From Saprospiraceae bacterium (lineage in GTDB: Bacteria; Bacteroidota; Bacteroidia; Chitinophagales; Saprospiraceae): 64,000 bases of DNA. Both the position numbers and the translations under genes were made by a program. The stretch covers positions 536,501-600,500 of the forward strand of contig JADJJL010000003.1 in NCBI GenBank assembly GCA_016710265.1, read 5' to 3'. Within the stretch, counting starts at the first letter, position 1. Each line of letters opens with the position of its first letter. Below are positions 35,537 through 43,897 of the stretch, piece by piece. The notes below the pieces were generated by a model. That model saw only the letters and a list, made by a program, of their open reading frames with translations, did not search any database and had not been told where the DNA came from.

Positions 35537-36637
35537 TCAATACCCCATTTTGGTTTGATTGTATTCCAAACCTGTCATTTCAAATTGACCATAAACCTGA
35601 TCGCCCTCCGGATAACGGTAAGCTGCGTCAGCGCTTGTAGCCAATTTCATTCCATTTATTTCAGAATAAGCATTAACGGGTGTAAGCCATTCTAAATTTT
35701 GCCCAACATCAGCATTGTAACGATCTGAAGATGAAAAATTAATAAGCGCACCTTCGTTATTAAAATACAACCATGCTAAAATGGTCATATCATTGAATGT
35801 AAAGCTGGCCTTTATTTTTTGATCTACAGTTTCTAGCCATGTGATTCTAGGATCGATGAGTGTAGAAGGAGCCATTAAACACATGTCATTAAAAAATGTA
35901 ACGGTCTCTGCCTTGTCCATTATTGGACCTTCCATGTATTGCACTTTGACCAAGGACAATAATCGAATATCCATGCAAGCTTTGCCTTCTATATAATGGT
36001 GATATCCATCGACCGGTAAATTTTTCATCACCGCTTTCATATAAAACAATCTGGTAGGTGAAGATAAAAAGTTATTTTGCTCCGATGTAAATGACATCCA
36101 ATCAGACTGCTCATTTTTTCGAATTTGACCTTTAAAAGAGACATAGAATTGGTTGACCTTGGGTTTTCCAATCACCTTTGTGTAATGTAAATATTTTTTA
36201 ATAAGTTCAGGAAGATGTGCAATATCACTCTCAGAAAGTACATTTGAATCAAAATAAGCAATTTGATTGCTTTCATTTTTCAAATCATTTAGATAGGATT
36301 GATAAAACATCCAGGAACTAAAGGCGGGGATGGAAATAAATAGAATAAGCAGATTGGCAATGGTTCCAAATTTTGCATCATGCCAGTAAGCTATGATCAG
36401 TATTTGGGAAAGTAGGATGCTGACAAAAGCTATGGCCCACCAATATTTGTTCGAATTGAAATAGAGGTAGCTTAAAAGTAAGAATAATAGGCAGGATAGC
36501 AGCCAAGCAATTCCAACAGGTTTGGAAATATGTTTGGTGAGTTGAGAAATCTGACCAATTTGAAAAGCTTTGACGAATCCTAGCAAATGGATGATTCCAT
36601 GAATGAAAATAATAAAACTGATTATAATTTTATACAT
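35537..36637 (-). CDS. Membrane protein, DUF6544/DUF6920-like
   Basis: 366 residues. Four hydrophobic helices fill residues ~3-25, ~38-60, ~65-85 and ~92-112. A soluble C-terminal domain follows, with LPELIKKYLHYTKVIGKP, FKGQIR, SFTSEQNNF, RLFYMKAVMKNLPVDGYHHY and MKLATSADAAYRYPEGD. These resemble the DUF6544/6920 family; the family name is recalled, not checked. Function unknown. Single gene. Confidence 0.7.
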   Translation of the reverse strand: MYKIIISFIIFIHGIIHLLGFVKAFQIGQISQLTKHISKPVGIAWLLSCLLFLLLSYLYFNSNKYWWAIAFVSILLSQILIIAYWHDAKFGTIANLLILFISIPAFSSWMFYQSYLNDLKNESNQIAYFDSNVLSESDIAHLPELIKKYLHYTKVIGKPKVNQFYVSFKGQIRKNEQSDWMSFTSEQNNFLSSPTRLFYMKAVMKNLPVDGYHHYIEGKACMDIRLLSLVKVQYMEGPIMDKAETVTFFNDMCLMAPSTLIDPRITWLETVDQKIKASFTFNDMTILAWLYFNNEGALINFSSSDRYNADVGQNLEWLTPVNAYSEINGMKLATSADAAYRYPEGDQVYGQFEMTGLEYNQTKMGY

Positions 36638-36883
36638 GAATTTTTAAGTTGATTATTATAATGGTTCGCAATTTATCTAGAATAATAGCGAGCATTATTT
36701 CTTTTTCAAAATCGTTTAAAGAACCCTTTGCTAATTAATGGAATTCGATTTAAAAGAAGGAAAGGCTTTACCTGATAAAGTATTTGACAAAGGACCTATA
36801 AAGCATTAATTGTATTATGCTTGAGTTGTAGAAAAGAATAAATGAAAGTATGCGCTGCTAAATCTCCTTAGAGTTCTGAAATT

Positions 36884-37123
36884 TTATTTCTTAATCAGAG
36901 AAATAATAAACAACAAGACCCAAGCACCTCCCGCTGCTACAAGAATTTGCCACAAGAGTCCACCGCCGCCAATACCTAAATTACCAGCGAGCCAGCCACC
37001 GACAATTCCTCCAATGATTCCGACGACAATGTTGCCTGCTAAACCAAATCCTGATCCTTTCCAAAATTGTCCAGCCAACCATCCTGAAATTGCGCCAATA
37101 ATCAGAAAATAAATAATTTCCAT
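36884..37123 (-). CDS. GlsB/YeaQ/YmgE-type stress membrane protein
   Basis: 79 residues of Gly-rich transmembrane helices: IGAISGWLAGQFWKGSGFG, NIVVGIIGGIVGGWLAG, then a third at the C-terminus ending IISLIKK. This is the transglycosylase-associated family, small inner-membrane proteins often linked to general stress. No enzymatic motif. Confidence 0.9.
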   Translation of the reverse strand: MEIIYFLIIGAISGWLAGQFWKGSGFGLAGNIVVGIIGGIVGGWLAGNLGIGGGGLLWQILVAAGGAWVLLFIISLIKK

Positions 37124-37240
37124 AAGTTTTGTTTTTTAGTTTTGAATTATTTAAAAGAATTTGTTTGATCTATCCAAATGTGAATAAAATGACTTGACAA
37201 ATATAGCAGTAATTTTTAATTAGATTAGATATTTTATTTT

Positions 37241-37435
37241 ATTGACACAATGACACACTAAATTCTTAGTGCCTTGGTGTCTTGGTGCCATAGTATTAAT
37301 AAATTATTTTGACACTAAGACACTAAGACTCGAAGACACAATTAAATTCTTGGTGTCTTGCCGCGCCCCCACCCTTGGGTGGTGGGGTGCCTTAGGGACT
37401 TGGTGTTTGTAAATTATTTTGATACGAAGACCCAA
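37241..37435. repeat. Dispersed cactaag/gtgtcttgg intergenic repeats
   Basis: A run of related short words, both orientations: gacacaatgacacacta, cttagtgccttggtgtcttggtgcc, gacactaagacactaagactcgaagacac, cttggtgtcttg, and a C/G-rich hairpin ccccaccc-ttg-ggtggtgggg near 37367-37386. aaattattttga recurs about 100 bp apart (37299 and 37411). Related to the repeat at 20312-20366. No gene. Confidence 0.75.
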
Positions 37436-37440
37436 TTAAA

Positions 37441-38214
37441 TTAAATGAGCCCTGAGCCAAGGGCAATAGATACGAGGATTAACATGAATGCTACCGTAAC
37501 TTGTAGAAACTTTAAGGTCATTTTTTTTAGAAGCTTGTGACCAATGAACGCTCCACAAATTGCAGAGAGGCATGCCCAAATTACGAGGTTCAGATTGTCT
37601 GTCAATCCCGATTGATTAAATCTAGTAGCATACATACTGAAACGGGTAAAATCCACTAAACTAGACACCACTACTGCTGTACCAATAAAAGATTCTTTAG
37701 AAAGACCTGCTTTGATCAAAAAGGCACTTCTCAAGGCACCTTGGTTGCCCGATAGTCCGCCAAAGAATCCGCTGAGTGCACCCCCAATGGGTAATTTGTT
37801 TTTATCAAATTGCAAATTTTTAAAATATGGAATTAAATCAATACTTGCAAAGATGATCAGTAAAATGGAAATGATTAATTTGACAAGATACACTTCATAG
37901 TGATTCCCAAACAAATGATAACTAAATATGGGTTTGAAATCAGGTATATTTATAAGCAGCCAGGACCCAAGCAAGGCGGCAATTACTGCGGGAATTCCAA
38001 ATCTAATTAATACATTTTTATCTGCATTTCTTCCTACCAGAATTAATTTGAACATATTGTTGAAGAAATGGACAATTCCTGTTAATGCAATGGCGAGATC
38101 CACCGGAAAGAAAATCATAAACACAGGTGTGAGGATGGTACCCAAGCCAAAGCCTGAGAAGAAAGTCAATATAGATACTGTAAAAGCAACAAAAGATATG
38201 ATGTAGATTTCCAT
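37441..38214 (-). CDS. TauE/SafE-family (TSUP) membrane permease
   Basis: 257 residues with about eight hydrophobic helices. The two family repeats start FFSGFGLGTILTPVFM and GALSGFFGGLSGNQGALR. These proteins export or import sulfite, organosulfur compounds or other small anions (family knowledge); substrate cannot be inferred here. Starts 49 bp after the MmcQ-like gene, possibly one transcript. Confidence 0.9.
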   Translation of the reverse strand: MEIYIISFVAFTVSILTFFSGFGLGTILTPVFMIFFPVDLAIALTGIVHFFNNMFKLILVGRNADKNVLIRFGIPAVIAALLGSWLLINIPDFKPIFSYHLFGNHYEVYLVKLIISILLIIFASIDLIPYFKNLQFDKNKLPIGGALSGFFGGLSGNQGALRSAFLIKAGLSKESFIGTAVVVSSLVDFTRFSMYATRFNQSGLTDNLNLVIWACLSAICGAFIGHKLLKKMTLKFLQVTVAFMLILVSIALGSGLI

Positions 38215-38263
38215 TGCGCTTAAACTGAAACTAATGGTTTATAAAAAATATTTTCACCCATTG

Positions 38264-38608
38264 TTACTTTTGAATTTTTAGTAGATCTTGGAATTTTTTT
38301 GGAGCTACCTGGCAGTAAGCGGCTATAAGAGCGTCAGTTATAATTTCATGATCAACCACATCCATTTTGACAAAAGTCCAACCACTTTTACCCCATTTAT
38401 TGGGAACTGGATAGATCCCGTTTTTATGGATATCTGAAAATACATTTTGGTCAATTTCGGATAACTTAAGACAAAGCTGATTTAGTTTTTCATCATACGT
38501 GGCAAATATTTTCTTATTGACTTTGAAAGAAATATTTTCAAAGTGAGGCTCTTCGTGTGTTTCTGGAAATGATAGTGCCAGATTTCTAAGAATATCAATT
38601 TTCCTCAT
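38264..38608 (-). CDS. MmcQ/YjbR-family protein
   Basis: 114 residues. LSFPETHEEPHFENISFKVNKKIFATY and the later NKWGKSGWTFVKMD are the YjbR fold landmarks (cyaY-like/DNA-binding-like fold). The family's function is unsettled. Complete; no signal peptide. Confidence 0.88.
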   Translation of the reverse strand: MRKIDILRNLALSFPETHEEPHFENISFKVNKKIFATYDEKLNQLCLKLSEIDQNVFSDIHKNGIYPVPNKWGKSGWTFVKMDVVDHEIITDALIAAYCQVAPKKFQDLLKIQK

Positions 38609-38805
38609 ACATCATTTGAAAAATCAAAGATAGAATAATTTTGTAATTGGAAAGTGATAATCAAAAATAGGATAGATTCTAAATCCAAAATTTAGAAAAA
38701 AATTAATTTAAATATAATTTTAAAGTACAGCAAATCGGGTTTCGAACAATCATTGGCGTAATCAAACAAGGATTGAAATGAAAATATAAAAAATTAAGCT
38801 TTCAA

Positions 38806-39705
38806 TTATTTTAAATTGGCTTTAAAAAACTTTAAAGTCCTTTTCCATGATAGTTCGGCTGCTGCTGGGTCATATCGAGGAGTGGTATGGTTGTGGAAAC
38901 CATGGTTTGCTTTAGGATAAATGTAGGCAGTGTAGGGTTTTTGATGTTCTTGTAATGCCTTTTCATAGGCTGGCCATCCTTCGTTGACACGGGTATCGAG
39001 CTCTGCAAAATGCAATAACAAGGGTGCTTTTATTTTGTGCACTTCTTCAATGGGTGCTTGTCCTCCATAGTATGGTACTGCAGCAGCCAATTCATTTATT
39101 TGAACTGCCATCATGTTGGAAATCCATCCTCCAAAACAAAATCCAACCACGCCCACTTTTCCATTGCAATTGGCTTGTGTTCTTAAATAATCGTATCCTG
39201 CTTTAAAATCTTCCAGTATTTCAAATTTGTCGCGTTTACTTTGTAGTGCTCTACCTTCATCATCATTTCCTGGATATCCTCCCAAGGGAGAAAGTGCATC
39301 TGGTGCGAGTGACATAAATCCTGCAACGGCTAAACTTTTGGCTACATCTTCAATATATGGATTGAGACCGCGATTTTCATGGGCCACAAGAACGCATCCT
39401 TTGATTTTTTTGGATTTTGAGGGAATACATTTTAATGCGTTAATCCAACCTCCTCCTTTCGTAGAATGGTATTTTATTTTTTCTATTAGAATGCTGCGGT
39501 AATCAAGTTCTTCTTTTTTACTTTTATCATAATTGGGCATTAGAAAATTTATGATGGAGGGAAGGGTCAAACCACCCACGGCATAAACCGAAATTTTTTG
39601 TAAAAAATCCCGTCTTTCCATTCTGTCATGCACATAATCATCGTACAGATCGAAAACCTCTTGTGGGATTTTTTCTTTATTTAATTTGTTTTCTTCGCTA
39701 CTCAT
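38806..39705 (-). CDS. Dienelactone hydrolase-family protein with Tat-type signal
   Basis: 299 residues. The N-terminal part carries RRDFLQKISVYAVGGLTLP (RR at 31-32), a Tat-like export signal preceded by a ~30-residue charged stretch. The alpha/beta-hydrolase core has a cysteine nucleophile, GFCFGG with Cys190, as in true dienelactone hydrolases, plus Asp237 (AELDTRV) and His268 (KANHGFHN). It hydrolyses ester or lactone bonds; the substrate is unknown. It sits 29 bp downstream of the antiporter gene, same strand, so probably cotranscribed. Confidence 0.88.
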   Translation of the reverse strand: MSSEENKLNKEKIPQEVFDLYDDYVHDRMERRDFLQKISVYAVGGLTLPSIINFLMPNYDKSKKEELDYRSILIEKIKYHSTKGGGWINALKCIPSKSKKIKGCVLVAHENRGLNPYIEDVAKSLAVAGFMSLAPDALSPLGGYPGNDDEGRALQSKRDKFEILEDFKAGYDYLRTQANCNGKVGVVGFCFGGWISNMMAVQINELAAAVPYYGGQAPIEEVHKIKAPLLLHFAELDTRVNEGWPAYEKALQEHQKPYTAYIYPKANHGFHNHTTPRYDPAAAELSWKRTLKFFKANLK

Positions 39706-39734
39706 TGGACTTGTTAATATTTATAAATTGAATG

Positions 39735-41009
39735 TCACTCTTGTAGTTGGACAGTTTGTGGAGTTTGTTCTTCCAATTCAGATTTATCCTTTCCAAATAC
39801 CTTGATATAAAATGGTAAACTAATTTCTTGTTTTAGTAAGAAGAACAATCCTGCACAATACACGGTGCTGAAAAGTATGATTGAGAAACAAATGGATTGA
39901 ATAATATTTCCATCCGGTAGTCCTTGCTGTAGTGGGAGTGTAGCAATTACAGCAGCTCCTAATCCTTTGGGAATCATAATGGATATGGCGGCTTTGTCCA
40001 AAACCGGTGTGTCTTTCTTTATGGCAATTTTAACAGCAAAAATTCGAACCACATACAAAGCAAATGTAATAAGCGCTCCCCAAAGTAACCAATCAAGTCT
40101 ATCGATTTGAATACTTAAACCAATAAATACAAAAAAGAAGGTACGAAGTAAAAAGACCATTTCACTGAAAAAATCTTTTTCACTCTGAGGCAAAACGATA
40201 CTTTGATTTGGAATGACTTTTTCAAGAAGTCTGGGTTCAAAATATTGTAAGTTGCCGATAGCAATTCCAAATGAAAGAGCAGTCAATGGGCCGCTAAATT
40301 TTAAATACTCTGTCAGTCCATATAAAATAAATAGAAATGCGGGCGTAGAGAATTTCGTTGCTTTTAAAGTCGGGAATTTGTTGATGATGTAGGACCACAA
40401 AAATGCACCGAAAATCCCAATAAAAAGAGAAAGTATAATGGATGAAATAAATTGAGAAATAACAGTATTTGCATGAACGTCGCCGGTGACCATCAGCCCT
40501 AAAATGCTTAAAGGAATGGCCAAGGTAAATACATCGGATTCAGCAGATTCTATGATTAAAGTGGTGGAGGTCTTTGACTTTACAGGAATTCGTTTGACCA
40601 AGCCTACAACCACGGCTGATGAAGTACCTCCAAGCGCAGCTCCAATAAACAAGCAACTTAGTACGGGCAATCCAAAAATAATCTTGCACAAAATAAATCC
40701 AGTCACTAAAGTCAAAATAAATCCGATGGTCGTAATTCCTGCAGATTCCTTAAAGGAGGCTTTGACTTCAGATATTTTTAAATCTGTGCCACTCTCAAAT
40801 AGGATAAATATAAGTACAAGATTGCTAAACAGTGAGCCAAAATTGGTAAAGGACGAAGGATCAATGAGATGAAAAACTGGTCCAATTAGAATTCCAATAA
40901 ACATTAAACCCAAAACATCCGGAATACTCTTTCTTTCAAAAACACCACTCAGGTAATGTCCCCAAAAAATGAAAAGTCCTATGATTATGATAATTATCGG
41001 AGTATACAT
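39735..41009 (-). CDS. Monovalent cation:proton antiporter (CPA-type)
   Basis: 424 residues with about 12 hydrophobic segments. N-terminal IPDVLGLMFIGILIGP, ESGTDLKISEVK, GAALGGTSSAVVVGL and ESAESDVFTLAIPLSILG are characteristic of the CPA/NhaP-like exchanger domain. The negatively charged residues of the ESAESD segment stand where these antiporters hold their transported ion. No TrkA-N/RCK domain follows; the cytosolic tail is short. Na+/H+ or K+/H+ exchange cannot be decided. Confidence 0.9.
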   Translation of the reverse strand: MYTPIIIIIIGLFIFWGHYLSGVFERKSIPDVLGLMFIGILIGPVFHLIDPSSFTNFGSLFSNLVLIFILFESGTDLKISEVKASFKESAGITTIGFILTLVTGFILCKIIFGLPVLSCLFIGAALGGTSSAVVVGLVKRIPVKSKTSTTLIIESAESDVFTLAIPLSILGLMVTGDVHANTVISQFISSIILSLFIGIFGAFLWSYIINKFPTLKATKFSTPAFLFILYGLTEYLKFSGPLTALSFGIAIGNLQYFEPRLLEKVIPNQSIVLPQSEKDFFSEMVFLLRTFFFVFIGLSIQIDRLDWLLWGALITFALYVVRIFAVKIAIKKDTPVLDKAAISIMIPKGLGAAVIATLPLQQGLPDGNIIQSICFSIILFSTVYCAGLFFLLKQEISLPFYIKVFGKDKSELEEQTPQTVQLQE

Positions 41010-41305
41010 TAAATAAATTTAATATGTTTTAATAATCGGTTTTATGAATTTTAATATTTAAATTCTTTGACAAGATATTTATTTAATAATTTGACTAATT
41101 CATTAAACAATATGAAGCTATTATTTGACTTGTCAAATAAAACTTAAGTAACGAAAATAAATATCGATTGGAATGTGATGGGGTAAATTGTAGCCTGGAC
41201 AAAAGTAGGAATATTTTTAAGAATGTGGAAAGTAATTTGTAAAAGAACTAAAAGATGAGAATAGGTTTAAAAACGGTGGCAGGCAGACACGCAGACATGA
41301 AGCCC

Positions 41306-41475
41306 TGATGCGAAGCAATTGCGCCGGGTTAGGCGCAATAAGGGCTGAACCGCGCTGATAACCAGCGCGGCAGAGAATAAATCTATTAATTTATCTTAAT
41401 GAATGAACCACGTTGTTAAACAACGCGGCATAGAATAAATGCGTCGCAGCCGAAGTTCTTTGACTTCAACTATCG
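41306..41475. repeat. REP-like hairpins: hairpin pair plus a further copy
   Basis: The gene-free region 41010-41503 holds four hairpins. attgcgcc/ggcgcaat is at 41318-41339. ccgcgctg-ataac-cagcgcgg is at 41350-41370. cgttg-ttaaa-caacg is at 41411-41425 and is a diverged copy of the previous one with the same flanks (gaacc..., ...gaataaat). gaagt/acttc is near 41452-41469. The first two recur in the same order at 62.4 kb with compensating base changes. The rest of 41010-41305 shows nothing. Confidence 0.85.
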
Positions 41476-41503
41476 ACGGTTTTGAGATTAAGATTGACCA
41501 GCC

Positions 41504-41908
41504 TTACTTGGCCCGCATTTTATTTCCTTTTGGATCATGCGTCACTTCAGCCAATCCAAGTTTTTCCATTAGAGGTGGGACGTACATCCCAAAGCGACCT
41601 CGTAAGCCTTTTTTTAGACCATACCATCCGCCTACAGGATTGTTTTCTGAGCGGCCCCATGCTTCTACCGTTCCATCCTTGGCTGGTTTTTGTTCGTCGG
41701 CACTTCCTAATTCCATCCAGTCTCCATGTTGCTTTAGCATGGTTTGCAAATCGGTCAAACATCTGTAATCATACAAGAGCGTGGTCTTGCCTACCACACA
41801 AACTATGACAGCTTTACCATCTTTTTCATCTTTGTACATTTCGTATTCCGATGTCAAAGGGGGAGTTTTTAGTTTCCATGGATTTTCTTTGGTTCCTTCC
41901 TGGGCCAT
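41504..41908 (-). CDS. Conserved hypothetical protein
   Basis: 134 residues, cytoplasmic, beginning MAQEGTKENPWKLKTPP. It contains a very uniform C-terminal half (GDWMELGSADEQKPAKDGT, NPVGGWYGLKKGLRGRFG, YVPPLMEKLGLAEVTH) that I recognise as a widespread conserved uncharacterised protein (possibly DUF6855; not checked). No catalytic motif. Single gene next to REP-like hairpins. Confidence 0.8.
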   Translation of the reverse strand: MAQEGTKENPWKLKTPPLTSEYEMYKDEKDGKAVIVCVVGKTTLLYDYRCLTDLQTMLKQHGDWMELGSADEQKPAKDGTVEAWGRSENNPVGGWYGLKKGLRGRFGMYVPPLMEKLGLAEVTHDPKGNKMRAK

Positions 41909-42098
41909 ATTTTTTTATTAATAGATTAAGGAATTATTATTTTCTATAAATTTTGACAGGCAAATATACCAAATTGTTTCCAGCCAAGTATCAAATAATT
42001 TATTTCATTTTCTGAATTGTAATTTTGAATAAAATGAAGTTGTAGTTATAGTTAAAGGTTTATTTTATTATAAATATACCATGTGTTTATTAGAATAT

Positions 42099-42908
42099 CT
42101 AAAGTTGATTGATCTGTCGTTCGTCCATCTGATCAATTAGATGATTGTAATTATCATTCATTCTTTGGTTCTTCTTGTAGAGTTGTATGGCTTTTTGTTT
42201 ATAAGTATTCATGACATCAATTTGACCACAATTTTTATATATTTGGGCAAGGTAAAAGTTTGATTCTGCTATTTCATAATGCTTATTCTGCAGTAGTAGA
42301 TATTTTTCAGCTTTATTAATATTTTGGACATTCAAATACATAACACCAAGATGTAAATAATCATATTGGCCAGTCATATAGTTTTTTCGTTGAACAAACG
42401 ATTCTAAAATTTGAATCGCCTTTGAAACTTGACCGATTTGTTTATAACACAATGCTTTGATTACGGTCAAATGGTAAGTTCCGTTGGAAGTATAGCCAAT
42501 GTCATTTTTTATTTTTTTTTCAAGTAATTCAATGTCTTGAATGGCTCCCAAATAATCCGCAAAAAATTTGTAGCGAAGAGAAGCCCTGACAGGCAGAAAA
42601 GATAGGGTATCATATTTTACTGCTAAGTCAATATTTTTTTTCCATTCTATGAAGTTGCCGGTTTTAACATAGGGTGCAGCTTTTTCCCGATATGCAAATG
42701 CAAAGTGAGGGCAAATTTGTATAGCACTGTCCAGGAGTTTATGAAATTCTCTTGAAAATTGATAGTGTTTGCTTAAATGATCTTCTAACAGTTTACAAGC
42801 TTGATACTGTGCACTGTCTCCTTCCCAAAGGAAAACATTGCAGTTCGGCTGAGAAAGAAGCGAACGAAATGACAGTAGGAAGCTGCTTAGCAATAGGTAT
42901 GTTTTCAT
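42099..42908 (-). CDS. Exported TPR-like protein
   Basis: 269 residues with a signal peptide ending near SLLSQPNC (Cys may be a lipoprotein cysteine, but the lipobox is poor). Helical repeats resemble tetratricopeptides: FAYREKAAPYVKTGNFIEW, IKALCYKQIGQVSKAIQILE, YLHLGVMYLNVQNINKAEKYL and NFYLAQIYKNCGQIDVMNTY. It probably binds other periplasmic proteins. Its ATG overlaps the end of the upstream gene by four bases, so the two are coupled. Confidence 0.82.
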   Translation of the reverse strand: MKTYLLLSSFLLSFRSLLSQPNCNVFLWEGDSAQYQACKLLEDHLSKHYQFSREFHKLLDSAIQICPHFAFAYREKAAPYVKTGNFIEWKKNIDLAVKYDTLSFLPVRASLRYKFFADYLGAIQDIELLEKKIKNDIGYTSNGTYHLTVIKALCYKQIGQVSKAIQILESFVQRKNYMTGQYDYLHLGVMYLNVQNINKAEKYLLLQNKHYEIAESNFYLAQIYKNCGQIDVMNTYKQKAIQLYKKNQRMNDNYNHLIDQMDERQINQL

Positions 42909-43408
42909 GGTAATATTTGGACCAATTTTCCATTTTCAATTTTAAAAATCAAGTATTGATAATAATCCACATTCGTGTTTTTCCATTGCTTTGGAATCCA
43001 GCCATCTAGTTTTTTACTGATGGATATTAGTTGTTGACTGATGGCGGGGTCAAATACTTTTTCTTTGTATTGATTATCTGATGCAATCATTCTAAATCTG
43101 CCCGTTCCACCTTTGCAATTGACAACAAAACGAATGCGAATCAATCCACTTTCTTTTGAATTAAGGACGAATTTATAATTAGAGTAGAAGAAGGAATCTA
43201 GTTTATATTTTCCACCTATGTATTCCATACCCTGACCGTTGTTAAAATATTGGATAATTTGATCTTCTTGATTGCAAATTTTAAAATCGGGATCGTCCAA
43301 TTTCGAATCAGTAGAAATATCATCTACCCAACGAGTTTTGACACCCTGCGAGATTAATTGTGAATTAACCAAAAGAATAATGACCAACAAATGGTAAATT
43401 GTAGACAT
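42905..43408 (-). CDS. Small exported protein with TonB C-terminal-like region
   Basis: 167 residues. A signal peptide (MSTIYHLLVIILLVNSQLIS) is followed by a soluble domain. The segment IRFVVNCKGGTGRFRMIAS with the later WIPKQWKNTNVDYYQYLIFKIENGKL resembles the fold of TonB C-terminal domains found as stand-alone periplasmic proteins in Bacteroidota. This is a weak resemblance, and no proline-rich linker is present. First gene of a two-gene unit with the TPR-like protein. Confidence 0.65.
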   Translation of the reverse strand: MSTIYHLLVIILLVNSQLISQGVKTRWVDDISTDSKLDDPDFKICNQEDQIIQYFNNGQGMEYIGGKYKLDSFFYSNYKFVLNSKESGLIRIRFVVNCKGGTGRFRMIASDNQYKEKVFDPAISQQLISISKKLDGWIPKQWKNTNVDYYQYLIFKIENGKLVQILP

Positions 43409-43488
43409 AGAATTTCAACTATTTTTCAATTACTTTTATTGTTTTTAAATGAACAACATGTACCCGAATGCAATATTTTAGATTTTAT

Positions 43489-43896
43489 TTATTTTTCCAC
43501 TTTTGCTAGCCAATGCCTGATGACTTGTTGGAGGGCTGGACCTTTGTCTTCTATATCTTTCATATTTTTAAAACTGGCCAATCTTCTTCCATCGGTATAA
43601 TCACCTTCGAGAAGTCCAGTTTGGTCTTCAATGATGGCTCCTGTAGGAAATACCAAAAGTGCTATTCCTTTTCGAATATTGACTACCACAATGTCGCGTT
43701 TGTATTCTTTGGCATTAAATGCTTTCATTTCGCCTTGATAAAAGAAGCTTGGCGAATTCCATTTTATTTGTTCTCCAACTTCTGGATCTGTGCTTAAAAT
43801 AAGTTGACGGATCGCTTCTATCAGTTTAGCAAAATCAGGTTCCAGATTTTGAATGAATGCGGTCACGCTTTGAGGATCGTTGATATCTTTTGCCAT
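43489..43896 (-). CDS. DUF1801 domain protein
   Basis: 135 residues with IEAIRQLILSTDPEVGEQIKWNSPSFFYQGEMKAF in the centre, the DUF1801 core, and a family-typical C-terminal GRRLASFKNM segment. Its start is one base from the stop of the P-type ATPase gene, so they probably share a transcript. Function unknown. Confidence 0.85.
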   Translation of the reverse strand: MAKDINDPQSVTAFIQNLEPDFAKLIEAIRQLILSTDPEVGEQIKWNSPSFFYQGEMKAFNAKEYKRDIVVVNIRKGIALLVFPTGAIIEDQTGLLEGDYTDGRRLASFKNMKDIEDKGPALQQVIRHWLAKVEK

Positions 43897-43897
43897 A

